Below, in pieces: positions 1-7,817 of a DNA stretch of 64,000 nucleotides (positions are counted from its first letter, which is position 1; each line of letters opens with the position of its first letter). Made by a program: the position numbers and the translations under genes. Origin of the DNA: Chitinophaga horti (GTDB taxonomy: Bacteria > Bacteroidota > Bacteroidia > Chitinophagales > Chitinophagaceae); NCBI RefSeq assembly GCF_022867795.2, contig NZ_CP107006.1, forward strand, positions 2,542,001 through 2,606,000, in the 5' to 3' direction. Below the pieces are notes generated by a model that was not told the DNA's origin, did no database searches, and worked only from the letters and a program-made list of their open reading frames with translations.

Positions 1-824
1 CCTTCACCACAAAGCAGAATGCCCGCCGAAGCGATCGTTACCTCGTCCACATGCGCCCTTTCGATCACATTATACCCCTCTGCACGAAAACGTTCCGCCA
101 CCCGGGCATCGACCTTACCTATCACGAGGCAATTAATCCGGTGTTTGGGGTACGACATTGCCCTGGGCAGGTTATTGATATATAAGAACTCGTCGAGGCT
201 GGGCGTAATGTAGTCCGCCTTTTCAACCACCGACTTCCGGGCGATATTTTCTGTAAAGGCGAAAAACTTCTTTACCAATCCCGATTCCTTCAGTTGAAAG
301 TCGGAGTAACCGTCGCCGATACCATATACATCGCCGGGCAGCGCCAGCTCTTTCAGCAGGATCACCTTGCCGCCTTCTTTAGAAAGCGGGTTGTTACGAT
401 CGTAGCCGATAATGTTGCCGGCTTCGTCAAAAACGAAGGTATTGGCGTAAATATTTTCCGGTTTGATGTGATATTCCGTTACCACCGGCGTAATAAATTC
501 TTTGAACCCGCCGGATACAATGAGCACGCCTTCCTGGTGATTCCGGAAAAAGATCGTGTTACGGGCGAAGGAAGGTGATACTTTACCTTTGAGGTGTTTC
601 ACCAGCTGTTCGAGGTGTGTGCGGTTAGCCTGTAGCAGCTTTACGCGGCCTTCCAGGCTTTCGCTAAAAGACAGTTTACCTTCCATGGCCAGGTTGGTAA
701 AGTCTTCTATCTGTTTATAAATAGCTTCGCGGTCGGGATTATTTTCCAGGGAAATGCGGGCCAGTTCGTCGAGTGCCTCTACCTGTGTGAAGGTGCTATC
801 AAAGTCAATTACAAAAAAGTCCAT
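1..824 (-). CDS. Fused phosphoserine phosphatase / D-3-phosphoglycerate dehydrogenase, partial (C-terminus beyond left edge)
   Basis: Translating from the ATG at 824 gives an open frame to the window edge, so the gene is truncated at its 3' end. Residues 1-200 form a HAD-type phosphoserine phosphatase: motif I DFDST with the nucleophile at D7 and D9, motif II at S104 in VSGGF, and the metal-binding GIGDG near residue 170. After about residue 215 a new domain starts, with the look of the N-terminal substrate-binding domain of phosphoglycerate dehydrogenase. SerB-SerA fusions of about 630 aa are known in Bacteroidota. The enzyme would catalyse the first and last steps of serine synthesis in the cytoplasm. 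The phosphatase half is clear; the SerA half is inferred from about 50 residues and the known family architecture. Confidence 0.8.
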   Translation of the reverse strand, partial: MDFFVIDFDSTFTQVEALDELARISLENNPDREAIYKQIEDFTNLAMEGKLSFSESLEGRVKLLQANRTHLEQLVKHLKGKVSPSFARNTIFFRNHQEGVLIVSGGFKEFITPVVTEYHIKPENIYANTFVFDEAGNIIGYDRNNPLSKEGGKVILLKELALPGDVYGIGDGYSDFQLKESGLVKKFFAFTENIARKSVVEKADYITPSLDEFLYINNLPRAMSYPKHRINCLVIGKVDARVAERFRAEGYNVIERAHVDEVTIASAGILLCGE

Positions 825-878
825 CTGATTTCGCTTTTGCGGATGCGAAATTTGCAAATTTTAGCGACTATTTCAGAC

Positions 879-1370
879 TTATTTGTAAGGTGCGAGGTTG
901 GCGAAGCCGGCTATTGATAACATTCCCCTGATCTGCCTTTTCATTTCGGCCATGGTATCCACTTTGCGCAGTACGGGCACTTTGCGCAGGGCGAACATAC
1001 GTTCGGTGTGGCCGGTGGTGAAAATAACGGCGGGGATGGCCGACAGTTCGGTGTCACGGCGAATGAGATCGAGGGCTTCCATGCCGTTCACGCCGGGCAT
1101 GTTGTAGTCCAGTACCACCAGGTCGGGCAGCGATTTGTTACGTTTGGCTTCATGAAGGCAGGCAAGGGCCGACTGCCCGCTGATCGCGTGCAGTAATTCA
1201 AATTGGCCTCCCATGGATTCCAGGGCTAGTTCGAAAAAGTCATAATCGTCGGCATCATCTTCGGCATACAGGATCTTAATCGGTGCTTCTGGCTGGGTTA
1301 AGGAATGGAAAGTGTCAATATGCATCGGGTCTACTTCAATTTTACTCATATCACAGCTGTTCAATCTCAT
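879..1370 (-). CDS. Single-domain response regulator (CheY-like receiver)
   Basis: A 163-aa stand-alone receiver domain with no output domain. The acidic pocket is E37-D38-D39, the phospho-acceptor is D88 in LDYNMPG, the conserved Thr is at 118-119 (FTTG) and the Lys is at 136 (VLRK). This matches the Rcp1/CheY-like receivers that pass phosphate between histidine kinases or bind a partner protein. The first 20 residues are probably disordered; M8 or M16 are alternative starts. No histidine kinase is adjacent, so its partner must be elsewhere. The gene lies downstream of a secreted DUF4198 protein but a terminator separates them, so they are probably independent units. Confidence 0.85.
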   Translation of the reverse strand: MRLNSCDMSKIEVDPMHIDTFHSLTQPEAPIKILYAEDDADDYDFFELALESMGGQFELLHAISGQSALACLHEAKRNKSLPDLVVLDYNMPGVNGMEALDLIRRDTELSAIPAVIFTTGHTERMFALRKVPVLRKVDTMAEMKRQIRGMLSIAGFANLAPYK

Positions 1371-1409
1371 GTATAACGACAGAATGGGGGCTTAGGGACC
1401 ATATCAGGC

Positions 1410-1458
1410 AAAAAAACATCAGTATCGGCAGGAGTGTAATATCACGCTCCCGCCGATA
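1410..1458 (-). terminator. Rho-independent terminator after the DUF4198 gene
   Basis: A 15-bp stem (1423-1437 with 1444-1458, loop of 6 nt) is followed on the minus strand by a run of seven T (1416-1410). On the minus-strand RNA the two non-Watson-Crick positions are G-U pairs. It ends the 1466-2173 gene before the receiver gene begins. Confidence 0.85.
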
Positions 1459-1465
1459 CCATAAA

Positions 1466-2173
1466 TTATGGCTTTACCACCACGCAGTGCGTTACCAGGT
1501 GGGTTACGGACTTATACGATTTTCCGTTATGCGTACCGGGTGTTTTTTCGGTGCGTACCGCTTCCAGCAGGTAACGACCGCTTTCCAGTGGTGTGAAGCT
1601 GGTTTCGCCCGCCTTGTCGCTGTGCAGCGTTCTTACCCAGCCTGCAGGGGAAGATATTTCCACTTTCGCGGCATCCAGCGGCTGTTGCTCGTTCGATACC
1701 TTGAGGCCTACTTTCTGCCCCTTCTCAGGCGATTCTGTAGCAGGCGCAATAGCGAGCGCACTGGCAGCCTGTAATCCGGAGGCACTTGGTTTACCCGCGA
1801 TCGTCGTTGCGGTAGCATAATAAATGATCTTCACCTCGCTGTATACTTCAGCCACGGCATGCGTTACAGACAGCGTATAGTTACCGTCCATCTTCGGCGT
1901 AAACGTACCAAGATAGTGGTTGCCGTTAGCTTTGAGGGTAATTTGCTGACGGTCGCCGTCGGGAGCGATCACGAACAACTGCACGTCCTTCATATTGCTG
2001 AACCATTTTTCTACCTGGTCGCGCTCATTGTCGGCAAACTCACCCAGGTACACCCGTACTTCCTGCGGCTTATTTTTGGTGGCGATAAGAGACGTTTCGA
2101 TCCAAACCGCGTGTGCGGAGGCAGAAAGTGCAGATAACAGAAAGGCGATACTCAATAAGATGTTTTTCATCAT
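1466..2173 (-). CDS. DUF4198-type secreted protein
   Basis: A 235-aa protein with a Sec signal peptide (about residues 1-20, ending SASA-HAVW). The HAVWIE start of the mature chain and two beta-rich halves resemble DUF4198 proteins, which are periplasmic or secreted and have been linked to metal (nickel/cobalt) uptake or cell-surface roles. The C-terminal half has an Ig/CNA-like look (GWVRTLHSDKAGE, SGRYLLEAV). A His-rich end (THLVTHCVVV) could bind metal, but this is inference. It is a single-gene unit with its own terminator. The ATG at 2173 or the next one (2170) may be the start. Function is not known from sequence. Confidence 0.7.
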   Translation of the reverse strand: MMKNILLSIAFLLSALSASAHAVWIETSLIATKNKPQEVRVYLGEFADNERDQVEKWFSNMKDVQLFVIAPDGDRQQITLKANGNHYLGTFTPKMDGNYTLSVTHAVAEVYSEVKIIYYATATTIAGKPSASGLQAASALAIAPATESPEKGQKVGLKVSNEQQPLDAAKVEISSPAGWVRTLHSDKAGETSFTPLESGRYLLEAVRTEKTPGTHNGKSYKSVTHLVTHCVVVKP

Positions 2174-2324
2174 GATGATTTGTGGTGTGAAACAGGCAGG
2201 CGTACTTTACACCTGCGGATTTGCGCGCCAAACTACATCACGCCGGCAGGAAACTACACGCCAATCGGGAAAATCTTTTACGTGAACAGGAAATAATGGT
2301 GAAATCTTTGCTGTAAGTTGCGGT

Positions 2325-3158
2325 ATGGAACAATTACCAGCCGCTACCGACGGACCACGCAACTGGCGGGCCCGCCTGCATGAAGTAATTTATGAATCCC
2401 ATTCACCAGCCGGCAAAGCGTTCGATATTACGCTGCTGGCTTTTATCATTACGAGTATCGTGGTAGTAATGCTCGACAGCGTTGCCTCGCTGCATGCCCG
2501 GTACGGACAAGTCTTCTTTATACTCGAGTGGTTCTTCACCATCACCTTTACCGCTGAATACATACTCCGCCTGGTTTGCATCCGCCGGCCGGCAAAATAT
2601 ATCTTTAGTGTACTGGGGCTCATCGACCTGCTGGCGATTATCCCTACCTACCTGAGTTTCATCATCGTGGGCTCACAATCCCTCATCGTATTCCGCGCGC
2701 TTCGCCTGTTAAGGGTGTTCAGGATATTCAGGCTGGTGCATTTCCTTTCGGAGATGCGTTTCCTGCATGTGGCCATCATCAACAGTATCCGCAAAGTGAG
2801 CATCTTCATCCTCTTCGTACTCAGCACCGTTGTCATACTCGGCTCCATCATTTACCTGGTAGAGGGGCCCGAAAATGGTTTTACCAGCATACCGCAGTCG
2901 GTGTACTGGGCCATTGTGACCATTACCACGGTGGGGTATGGCGACATTGCCCCGGGCACGCCGTTAGGGAAACTGATTGCCAGTTTCATCATGCTGCTTG
3001 GATATGGCATTATTGCGGTGCCTACGGGCATCGTAACGACAGAGATGGCCCTGGCGGCGAAAGATCAGCACCAGAACCACCAGGCCTGCCCGAACTGCGG
3101 CCGCGAAGGCCACGACCTGAATGCGAAGTTCTGTAAACACTGCGGCGCCAAATTATAG
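2325..3158 (+). CDS. Voltage-gated-type potassium channel with C-terminal zinc ribbon
   Basis: A 277-aa six-transmembrane ion channel. Hydrophobic segments lie at about 33-50, 64-84, 95-117, 157-178 and 214-233. A voltage-sensor-like S4 has arginines every third residue (R124, R127, R130, R133, R136). The pore loop carries the K+ filter TTVGYGD at 201-207. After S6 the cytoplasmic tail ends in a four-Cys zinc ribbon (C255, C258, C270, C273; CPNCG and CKHCG). Prokaryotic Kv-type channels usually lack or vary this tail; a zinc ribbon suggests a regulatory or tetramer-stabilising role (inference). The stop overlaps that of the convergent GH13 gene by 6 bp. Confidence 0.92.
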   Translation: MEQLPAATDGPRNWRARLHEVIYESHSPAGKAFDITLLAFIITSIVVVMLDSVASLHARYGQVFFILEWFFTITFTAEYILRLVCIRRPAKYIFSVLGLIDLLAIIPTYLSFIIVGSQSLIVFRALRLLRVFRIFRLVHFLSEMRFLHVAIINSIRKVSIFILFVLSTVVILGSIIYLVEGPENGFTSIPQSVYWAIVTITTVGYGDIAPGTPLGKLIASFIMLLGYGIIAVPTGIVTTEMALAAKDQHQNHQACPNCGREGHDLNAKFCKHCGAKL

Positions 3159-4784
3159 CTTTTGTACCAACGGCCATTTGTACAGCCAGCGATAACCGTA
3201 AGGACCCAGCTCAAACGAACCATTCGGCAGTTCGTATGGACGATCAGCCAGAATTTCCGTCAAACAACGTTTATCCTCTTCCGATAGTGGCAGCTCGACG
3301 CGACAGGCTTCGCCGGTGAAATTATGAAGTGCCATTGCCAACGTATTTTCACTCCGGCAGATGTGCGCGAGCACGCCCGGGTGGCCCGTCTCCACGATTT
3401 CGTACTCACCCCAGCCAAAAGCAGGGTAAGCCTTGCGAATGGCGATCATGTTCGAGATCGTATTCAATAACGAATGAGGGCGATTTGCCTGTGCAGCTAC
3501 ATTCACCTTCATATAGCTATAGGGGCCTTCGGTGACGAGCGGCCACACCCAGCCTTCCGATCCGGAGAAGCCGCCATGCCGGGCATCCGTCCATTGCATG
3601 GCCGTACGTACGCTGGCGCGCTCTTTCAAAGTGAGCAGATCGCCCATTCCTATTTCTTCCCCATAACGCAGCACGGGCGTACCAGGCATGGAAAACAGCA
3701 AGCTATAAGTGAGTTTGATGCAGTGTTCGTCATTATTGAGCATCGGCGGCAAACGCCGGCGGATACCGCGTTCGTATACACGCATATCCGGATCGGGCGC
3801 GAAGGCGGCCAGTACATCCTCCTGTTGCCCGGGCTCGAGCTGCGCAAGATTCAACTCATCATGGTTACGAACGAAGTTGGCGAACTGGTTACATACTGCC
3901 GAATGCGGCATCAGCTCATCCAGCGATTCGCATAGCGGCGCGGATTGTTTACGGGCCAGGGCCAGGAAGAGGTGATTGTTTACGTGAAAGTTGAGCAGCA
4001 TATGCAGCTGATCGCGGTTACCGAAAAAGTCGTCATAGCTTTCATGTTCGGTGTCTGCCTCACCCATCAGCACAATGTCTTTCCCGTGCTCGTCGGTAAA
4101 CCGGCGCAGGCGACGCAGTAGATCATGCGGATCGCCCTCCCGCCCTGGTTGCCCTTTTGCGCGTAACATATGTGGCACCGCATCTATCCTAAAGCCATTT
4201 ACGCCTAAACGTATCCAAAACAGGATGATTTTTTTTATCTCTTCTTCTACGGCAGGATTAAATACATTTAAGTCTGGCTGAAAGTGGTAAAACGTATGGT
4301 AGAACCATGACTGCGACAACGTATCGTATGCCCAGTTGCTGGTTTCCACGCCTTTGAACACGACGTGCGCATCATGATTTGCCGGCCGCTCATCTGCCCA
4401 AATATAATAATCGCGGTATTTGCCGTGCTTATGCTGACGGGCGTCGCGGAACCAGGGATGCTCGGCCGAGGTGTGGTTCAATACCAGGTCCATCATAATA
4501 CGAATGCCGCGTGCATTGGCTTTATCCACCAATTGCGTAAACTCCGCTAATGTTCCCAGTCGCCTGTCTATCGTAAAATGATCGGTAATGTCATAACCAC
4601 CATCTTTCAAAGGAGAAGGGTGCATCGGCTGTAACCAGATGCAGTTGATACCCAGGCAGGCCAGGTAATCGAGGTTTTGCATCAGCCCCTGTAAATCGCC
4701 AATGCCGTCGCCATCACTGTCCGCGAACGTTTTCACGTCCAGCGAATAAATGATCGCATTTTTATACCAATACTTCGTTAACAT
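3153..4784 (-). CDS. GH13 trehalose-synthase-like alpha-glucosyltransferase/amylase
   Basis: A 543-aa cytoplasmic GH13 enzyme without a signal peptide. The TIM barrel shows all GH13 signatures: DLVLNHTS at 99-106, GFRIDAVP with nucleophile D201, acid/base E242 in LMGEAD, and NHDE with D309. The opening (YWYKNAIIYSLDVKTFADSD) is typical of the trehalose synthase (maltose glucosyltransferase) group, and the length fits a stand-alone TreS without fused maltokinase. It could also be a general alpha-glucosidase. It ends in 6-bp overlap with the convergent channel gene and lies 11 bp after the LLM oxidoreductase gene, with which it is probably co-transcribed. Confidence 0.85.
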   Translation of the reverse strand: MLTKYWYKNAIIYSLDVKTFADSDGDGIGDLQGLMQNLDYLACLGINCIWLQPMHPSPLKDGGYDITDHFTIDRRLGTLAEFTQLVDKANARGIRIMMDLVLNHTSAEHPWFRDARQHKHGKYRDYYIWADERPANHDAHVVFKGVETSNWAYDTLSQSWFYHTFYHFQPDLNVFNPAVEEEIKKIILFWIRLGVNGFRIDAVPHMLRAKGQPGREGDPHDLLRRLRRFTDEHGKDIVLMGEADTEHESYDDFFGNRDQLHMLLNFHVNNHLFLALARKQSAPLCESLDELMPHSAVCNQFANFVRNHDELNLAQLEPGQQEDVLAAFAPDPDMRVYERGIRRRLPPMLNNDEHCIKLTYSLLFSMPGTPVLRYGEEIGMGDLLTLKERASVRTAMQWTDARHGGFSGSEGWVWPLVTEGPYSYMKVNVAAQANRPHSLLNTISNMIAIRKAYPAFGWGEYEIVETGHPGVLAHICRSENTLAMALHNFTGEACRVELPLSEEDKRCLTEILADRPYELPNGSFELGPYGYRWLYKWPLVQKL

Positions 4785-4795
4785 GTTTCCTTTAG

Positions 4796-5758
4796 TTACT
4801 GTGGCTTCAGCAGTGGTAATACCTGCTGGCCGAAATCGTCAATAAATACTTCCTGGTGCGTGTTCACATTGTGCAGGATCACCGTATCGAAGCCAAGCTC
4901 CGCGTACTGCGAAAGGCGATCGAGGTGTTCCTGCGTTGAACTGGAGATATGCACAAACGGGTCGAGGTCTTCCGGCCTTACGAACATCCCCGCCTGCTCA
5001 AACTGGGCTACACTGCGCAGTTCCGACAGCAGCGCACTGCCAAATATGTTTGAGCGCCATTGTTCATAAGCGTCTTGTCGTGCAATTTTTATATCCGGGT
5101 GATACGACAACTGTATCTTTAAGATCATCTGTTTACCCTCGCCACCATTCTTCCGAAAAGCCTCCACCACCTTTTTAAGCGCGGGCAACGGCTGCGATAC
5201 TGTAATGAGCGCATCCGCCCAGGTAGCGACCCAGCCGGCAGTTTCCGGTGTGATGGCCGCACCGGCGATCATGGGCGAACGCTTTGGCAGCGTATATAGT
5301 TTTGCTTCGGATACCGTCACCAAACCGTGGTGCGATACTGTTTCGCCATTCCACAAAGCGCGGATAATGGCAACACATTCTTCCAGCCGCGCATTCCTTT
5401 CCGCCTTCGCCGGCCAGCCCTGCCCGGTAATCGCCTCGTTCATCGCCTGCCCGCTACCCAGGGCCACCCAAAAGCGGTCCGGGTACATCTCGGCTAATGT
5501 AGCGCAGGCCTGGGCAATGATAGCAGGATGGTAGCGCTGCCCCGGCGCATTTACAATGCCGTACGACAGGCCTGTGGCCTGCAAAGCAGCGCCCAGCCAC
5601 GACCAGGCAAATCCAGACTGTCCCTGGGCACCATTCCAGGGATGAAAATGATCGGACGACAAAGCCGCCGTAAAACCAGCCAGATCCGCCCGCATAGCAT
5701 AGCGGAGTAATGCGCTGGGGGTATGTTGTTCGTGAGAAATGTGATAACCTACGTTCAT
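4796..5758 (-). CDS. LLM-class flavin-dependent oxidoreductase (TIGR03885-like)
   Basis: A 320-aa luciferase-like TIM-barrel protein. It begins with the strand MNVGYHISHEQ and has typical family features: SDHFHPW at 35-41, ALGSGQAMNE, and the C-terminal GFDTVILHNV. The family uses FMN or F420; Bacteroidota lack F420, so FMN is likely. The sequence resembles the group annotated as TIGR03885 (probable non-F420 flavinoid oxidoreductase), whose substrate is not established. It is followed after 11 bp by the GH13 gene, so the two likely form an operon; a joint role in trehalose or osmotic stress metabolism is only inference. Confidence 0.75.
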   Translation of the reverse strand: MNVGYHISHEQHTPSALLRYAMRADLAGFTAALSSDHFHPWNGAQGQSGFAWSWLGAALQATGLSYGIVNAPGQRYHPAIIAQACATLAEMYPDRFWVALGSGQAMNEAITGQGWPAKAERNARLEECVAIIRALWNGETVSHHGLVTVSEAKLYTLPKRSPMIAGAAITPETAGWVATWADALITVSQPLPALKKVVEAFRKNGGEGKQMILKIQLSYHPDIKIARQDAYEQWRSNIFGSALLSELRSVAQFEQAGMFVRPEDLDPFVHISSSTQEHLDRLSQYAELGFDTVILHNVNTHQEVFIDDFGQQVLPLLKPQ

Positions 5759-5803
5759 GCGAACGATAGCTGCAAAATTGCGACCAATTGAGATGTGGCG
5801 GTT

Positions 5804-6007
5804 TTAACTCACCTTGCGGATCTTGTTGACTTCCAACCAGGAAAGGAAGTCGAACATATCCTCCGGGTAAAAACGGACGACCACCCGGTTCTTGAGCGCG
5901 AGCAAAAATAGTCCTTCGCCGGATTGAAAAAATGCAGAGATGTGTTGAGCGGTGTAGTCTAATCCAGGGTAATAAGTTGATACAGTGGATGCGGTTGTGG
6001 TTTTCAT
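5804..6007 (-). CDS. Small protein of unknown function (67 aa)
   Basis: Not recognised. The ATG at 6007 opens a 67-aa frame with a mixed hydrophobic/charged composition (FFQSGEGLFLLALKNRVVVRF, then FLSWLEVNKIRKV). There is no signal peptide or clear motif. It stands 45 bp upstream of the LLM oxidoreductase gene on the same strand and could be the first gene of that unit. Its codon use fits its neighbours. It is a plausible real gene but this is supported only by position and an uninterrupted frame. Confidence 0.45.
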   Translation of the reverse strand: MKTTTASTVSTYYPGLDYTAQHISAFFQSGEGLFLLALKNRVVVRFYPEDMFDFLSWLEVNKIRKVS

Positions 6008-6270
6008 TGGTTTCCTTCAGTTAACGAAAACTCAGCTGCAAATTCCGTTCCGGAACACTATCGTTAACAAATACACGTAGTTATGCGGAAATGCTTTACT
6101 GTATTGTATTTTAACACACTAACAGTACATAAATTAGTGGTTTTACATACAATGATTTTAAGATCTTCCTGATAATCAGCACCATCTGGCTTCAAAGCTT
6201 TTTGCATGTGCCGGAGAGGATAGTTATGTTCATCTCCGCTACTTCGTACGCCCGCCGCCACCGGGCAGCA
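6008..6270. other. Intergenic stretch between the 67-aa gene and the TlpA-like terminator
   Basis: About 260 bp, more AT-rich than its surroundings. It should hold the promoter of the minus-strand gene starting at 6007. A 77-codon minus-strand frame crosses it but is rejected because it starts inside the terminator. I see no RNA gene or repeat. Confidence 0.5.
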
Positions 6271-6306
6271 TAAAAATAGCCCGCCATGGCTTACCATGAC
6301 GGGCTA
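6271..6306 (-). terminator. Rho-independent terminator after the TlpA-like gene
   Basis: A 13-bp stem (6277-6289 with 6294-6306, loop CTTA, one G-U pair) is followed on the minus strand by five T (6276-6272). It lies 17 bp beyond the stop of the TlpA-like gene and so ends the SusC-SusD-TlpA unit. Confidence 0.9.
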
Positions 6307-6322
6307 TAATATAAAATTCTAT

Positions 6323-7792
6323 TTAACTCTTCTTCGGTTGCTGCGCAAGTTCAACCATCGCTGCCACCTCTTCCACGGCTGCATCTTCACCACCCGCAAA
6401 ACCTACAAAGCGGAAACGAATGTTACCTTCTTTGTCGATCACGAACTTAGTCGGAATACCTTTGACGCCGTAATCGCTGCACACTTTGTTTTTGCCCTGG
6501 TCATCCTTCAGGTCCATGAGTACCGTGAAGGGGAAACCGTTGCGTGTAACATATGCTTTTGCGCTATCGGTCGCGTTCTTCTCCTGTTCGAGTGTATGGA
6601 TGAAAAGGAACTTCACATCCGGGTTATCCTTGTAACGGTCCTGCGCCATTTTCATGGACGGGAACGAGCGTTTGCAGGGTCCGCACCACGTGGCCCAGAA
6701 GTCGAGCACCAGTACTTTACCTTTCAGCGCGGCCAGCGATACCGTGTTGCCGTCTACATCCTTCAATTCGAAGGCCGGTGCCGGTTCATTGATCATCTGG
6801 CGGGCCAGCGTTTTACGCGTGGTTTCGGCCAGGCTTTTATTGACCGCTACGATGTAGTCGTCGTAACCGGCAGCACTGCCTTTTACTTTAGGGTACAGCG
6901 TTTTCAGGCTTTCCTTCATACCTGGCGTCGCCTGCCCGGCACGTACCGCAGCATCAATGAGATCGAACGCCTGCTGGTCTTTCCCCTGTTGCACCAACAC
7001 CTTCGCGTAAGTAGAATATAAATCGCCGCTCACCCCTTTCGAGCTATCGAACGCCGCTTTAATATATTTCTCCGCGTTCGCGTAATCCTTCTTGTCGATA
7101 TACAGGGCCGCAGCGCGGGTGCTGTAACCTACGTAACCCATGCCTGCAAAACCGGCACCCGGCTCGTTGCGATGCGTGGTGAGGTATTTGAAAGAGTTAG
7201 CCTGCGCTTTCTTATACAACTCCAGTGCTTCGTCTTTATGTCCGCGTGCTGCCAGGCGTTGTGCGGCACCCGCCCAGCCCTCACCTTTCCAGATCGGCGT
7301 TTCTATCATATTAGCGTATTCCACCGCCTTTTTTACGTTGTCCACATCCGCATAAGCGCTGGACACCGCGTTACGCACATAATCGTAAAGGATCGACTCC
7401 GCACCTGGTTTATTTGGCGGAAACTTCTTCACCAACGCTTTATACAGTGCTTCTTTCTTCACCGGGTCTTTTTCTGCATACACCTTTTTCGCTTCTTCCT
7501 GCAACATTTCCATACCTAAAGGAAAACGAGCTTTCACCGCGGCGTTGATAGAATCTACCACCTTGCCCTTGCCCAACTGGTAAAAGTAATTACGGGCCAC
7601 CAGCCAGTCCTTTTCCTTATCGCTTTTCAGCAATTTATACAGGTGAGATTCGAGTGTCGCATGGTCGGCTGCATCTTTCGATGCTACCAGCCGGCTGTAA
7701 TAACGCATGGTCGTGTCGCCGGCGGGTTGCTGTGCGTGGGCAACAGTGTAAGAGGCGGCGGACAGCATGCCTATCATCATTAACTTTTTCAT
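6323..7792 (-). CDS. TlpA-like thioredoxin-fold protein with N-terminal helical repeat region
   Basis: A 489-aa exported protein: signal peptide at 1-20 (ending AHA-QQ), a helical TPR-like region at about 100-310, then a TlpA/AhpC-type thioredoxin fold from about 335 to 480. The redox motif WCGPC lies near residue 370 in DFWATWCGPCKRSFPS, and the cis-Pro loop is at KGIPTKFVID. Such proteins reduce disulfides outside the cytoplasm. It follows SusD by 25 bp and ends in a strong terminator, so it is the last gene of the SusC/SusD unit. TlpA-like partners are common next to SusCD pairs in this phylum; the client is unknown. Confidence 0.87.
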   Translation of the reverse strand: MKKLMMIGMLSAASYTVAHAQQPAGDTTMRYYSRLVASKDAADHATLESHLYKLLKSDKEKDWLVARNYFYQLGKGKVVDSINAAVKARFPLGMEMLQEEAKKVYAEKDPVKKEALYKALVKKFPPNKPGAESILYDYVRNAVSSAYADVDNVKKAVEYANMIETPIWKGEGWAGAAQRLAARGHKDEALELYKKAQANSFKYLTTHRNEPGAGFAGMGYVGYSTRAAALYIDKKDYANAEKYIKAAFDSSKGVSGDLYSTYAKVLVQQGKDQQAFDLIDAAVRAGQATPGMKESLKTLYPKVKGSAAGYDDYIVAVNKSLAETTRKTLARQMINEPAPAFELKDVDGNTVSLAALKGKVLVLDFWATWCGPCKRSFPSMKMAQDRYKDNPDVKFLFIHTLEQEKNATDSAKAYVTRNGFPFTVLMDLKDDQGKNKVCSDYGVKGIPTKFVIDKEGNIRFRFVGFAGGEDAAVEEVAAMVELAQQPKKS

Positions 7793-7817
7793 GTATTGCT
7801 GCTTAATTATGATTTAA

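Noticed and set aside
1283..1774. 163-aa plus-strand frame
   Set aside because: Antisense shadow of the receiver and DUF4198 genes, and it crosses a terminator.
6064..6297. 77-aa minus-strand frame
   Set aside because: It starts inside the hairpin of a strong terminator and has no protein-like character.
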